6,500 bases of DNA from an uncultured Phenylobacterium sp. (GTDB lineage: Bacteria; Pseudomonadota; Alphaproteobacteria; Caulobacterales; Caulobacteraceae): assembly GCA_945952175.1 (NCBI GenBank), contig CAMFHW010000254.1, positions 1 to 6,500 on the forward strand, written 5' to 3'. The notes under the pieces were generated by a model. That model was not told the origin of the DNA. It searched no databases and saw only the letters and a list, made by a program, of their open reading frames with translations. The translations under genes were made by a program, and so were the position numbers. This document shows, in pieces, positions 5,733 to 6,500 of the stretch; the stretch's first letter is position 1, and the number at the start of each line of letters is the position of its first letter.

Positions 5733-6500
5733 TCAGCCGCTCCACGCGGCCGGGCGCTTCTCGGTCCAGGCCTTGACGCCTTCCTTGTAATCCGGCTCCC
5801 GGATCATGCTTTCCAGCAGGGCCTCGGCCGCCTTCACCGAGGCCGCCGCGTCGCGGTGCAGGTCGCGATAGATCTGCCGTTTGGTCTCGCGCGCCGACCC
5901 GGGGGCGACGCCCTGGGCCAGGGCCTTGGCGTAGGCCATCACCTCGCCCATCAACCGATCGGCCGGCAGCAGCCGGTTCAGGAAGCCCATGGCCATCGCC
6001 TCCTCCGCCGTGAACACTCGGCTGGACAGCAGGATGTCGTTGGCGTGGGTCAGGCCCACGATCCTGGGCAGCACCCAGGAGAGGCCGAACTCCGCCGGGA
6101 AGTTGAAGCGCCCGTGGGCGGCGGTGAACTTCGCGCCCTCCTGGGCGAACCTCAGGTCCGCGAACGCCGCCAGCACCAGGCCGACGCCGGCGGCCGCGCC
6201 GTTGATCGCTGCGATGATCGGCTTCCCGATCCCGAAGTGGTAGGCGAAGCTGGCGTCGAAGTTCGGGTCGACCCCGAAGCCGGGCATGGCGATGGAATCG
6301 TCCGTACCCGGATCATATTTGCCCTTCTCGGAGTGCCCCTCAAGAGCGCCCAGGTCCGCCCCTGCGCAGAAAGCGGACCCCTCCTGATCGCCTACAATAA
6401 CGATCACCCGGACGGCCGGATCGCCGTCGGCCTGCTTGAGGATCCAGCGATATTCGGTGTGCATCCGCCCGGTCCAGGCGTTGCGCCGCTTGGGCCGCGA
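5733..6500 (-). CDS. Enoyl-CoA hydratase/isomerase (crotonase) family protein, 5' end beyond the window
   Basis: Crotonase-fold enzymes act on acyl-CoA thioesters, holding the thioester carbonyl in an oxyanion hole. The visible 255 codons enter at SRPKRRNAWTGRMHTEY, which is the typical N-terminal NAWT region, so the first ATG in the window (6464) is internal and only a short stretch of the gene is missing. Core motifs are AFCAGADL and KPIIAAINGAAAGVGLVLA (the two oxyanion-hole segments), ADLRFA, then PAEFGLSWVLPRIVG. By alignment to rat mitochondrial hydratase, the two catalytic Glu (E144 and E164) correspond here to Val in GVGLVL and His in AAHG. The Glu of PAEFG lies in a region used by isomerases and other crotonases, so the name hydratase should not be taken literally. 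It ends PAAWSG. A housekeeping-type neighbour on the same strand; it may be one of many fatty-acid or aromatic degradation paralogues. Confidence 0.9.
   Translation of the reverse strand, partial: SRPKRRNAWTGRMHTEYRWILKQADGDPAVRVIVIVGDQEGSAFCAGADLGALEGHSEKGKYDPGTDDSIAMPGFGVDPNFDASFAYHFGIGKPIIAAINGAAAGVGLVLAAFADLRFAQEGAKFTAAHGRFNFPAEFGLSWVLPRIVGLTHANDILLSSRVFTAEEAMAMGFLNRLLPADRLMGEVMAYAKALAQGVAPGSARETKRQIYRDLHRDAAASVKAAEALLESMIREPDYKEGVKAWTEKRPAAWSG

Noticed and set aside
1..6500. CRISPR arrays, tRNA or rRNA genes, insertion sequences, attachment-site repeats
   Set aside because: I looked for regularly spaced repeats, cloverleaf-like segments, transposase motifs and long direct repeats on both strands and saw none.

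Overview
The window is GC-rich DNA from an alphaproteobacterium, most likely of the Caulobacter/Phenylobacterium group. The L10 N-terminus (MDRAQKQES...) is very close to the Caulobacter protein as I remember it, and the candidate -10 box upstream of the central operon (GCTAGC) fits the Caulobacter housekeeping pattern. All genes I can support lie on the minus strand, so transcription runs from high to low coordinates.

Layout in the direction of transcription: (1) 6500-5733, an enoyl-CoA hydratase/isomerase-family protein whose 5' end is cut by the window edge; (2) a gap of about 97 bp with a plausible promoter; (3) a compact module of three genes: an alpha/beta-hydrolase (5635-4130), a caspase-like C14 peptidase (4124-2985, 5 bp after the hydrolase stop) and a 661-residue protein (2998-1013, overlapping the caspase gene by 14 bp). 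The 661-residue protein carries beta-rich units at its N-terminus and, by my reading, a prokaryotic YEATS-like domain at its C-terminus; (4) a small nucleotidyltransferase-like gene (969-505), 43 bp further on; (5) a non-coding stretch of about 330 bp with GC-rich hairpins, weak promoter candidates and a structured leader; (6) the first 58 or so codons of rplJ (ribosomal protein L10), leaving the window at base 1.

The main interest is the hydrolase-caspase-YEATS module. The tight spacing and overlap show that the three products are made together. Caspase plus lipase/esterase-like hydrolase plus a domain that in eukaryotes reads acylated lysines resembles predicted bacterial conflict or programmed-death systems: a sensor or adaptor (YEATS protein), a protease switch (caspase) and an effector enzyme (hydrolase). 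The individual folds are read from motifs; the system-level role is inference. The module sits between an ordinary metabolic gene and the ribosomal/RNA polymerase operon, as an accessory insertion would. The long plus-strand open frames opposite these genes are GC-driven shadows.
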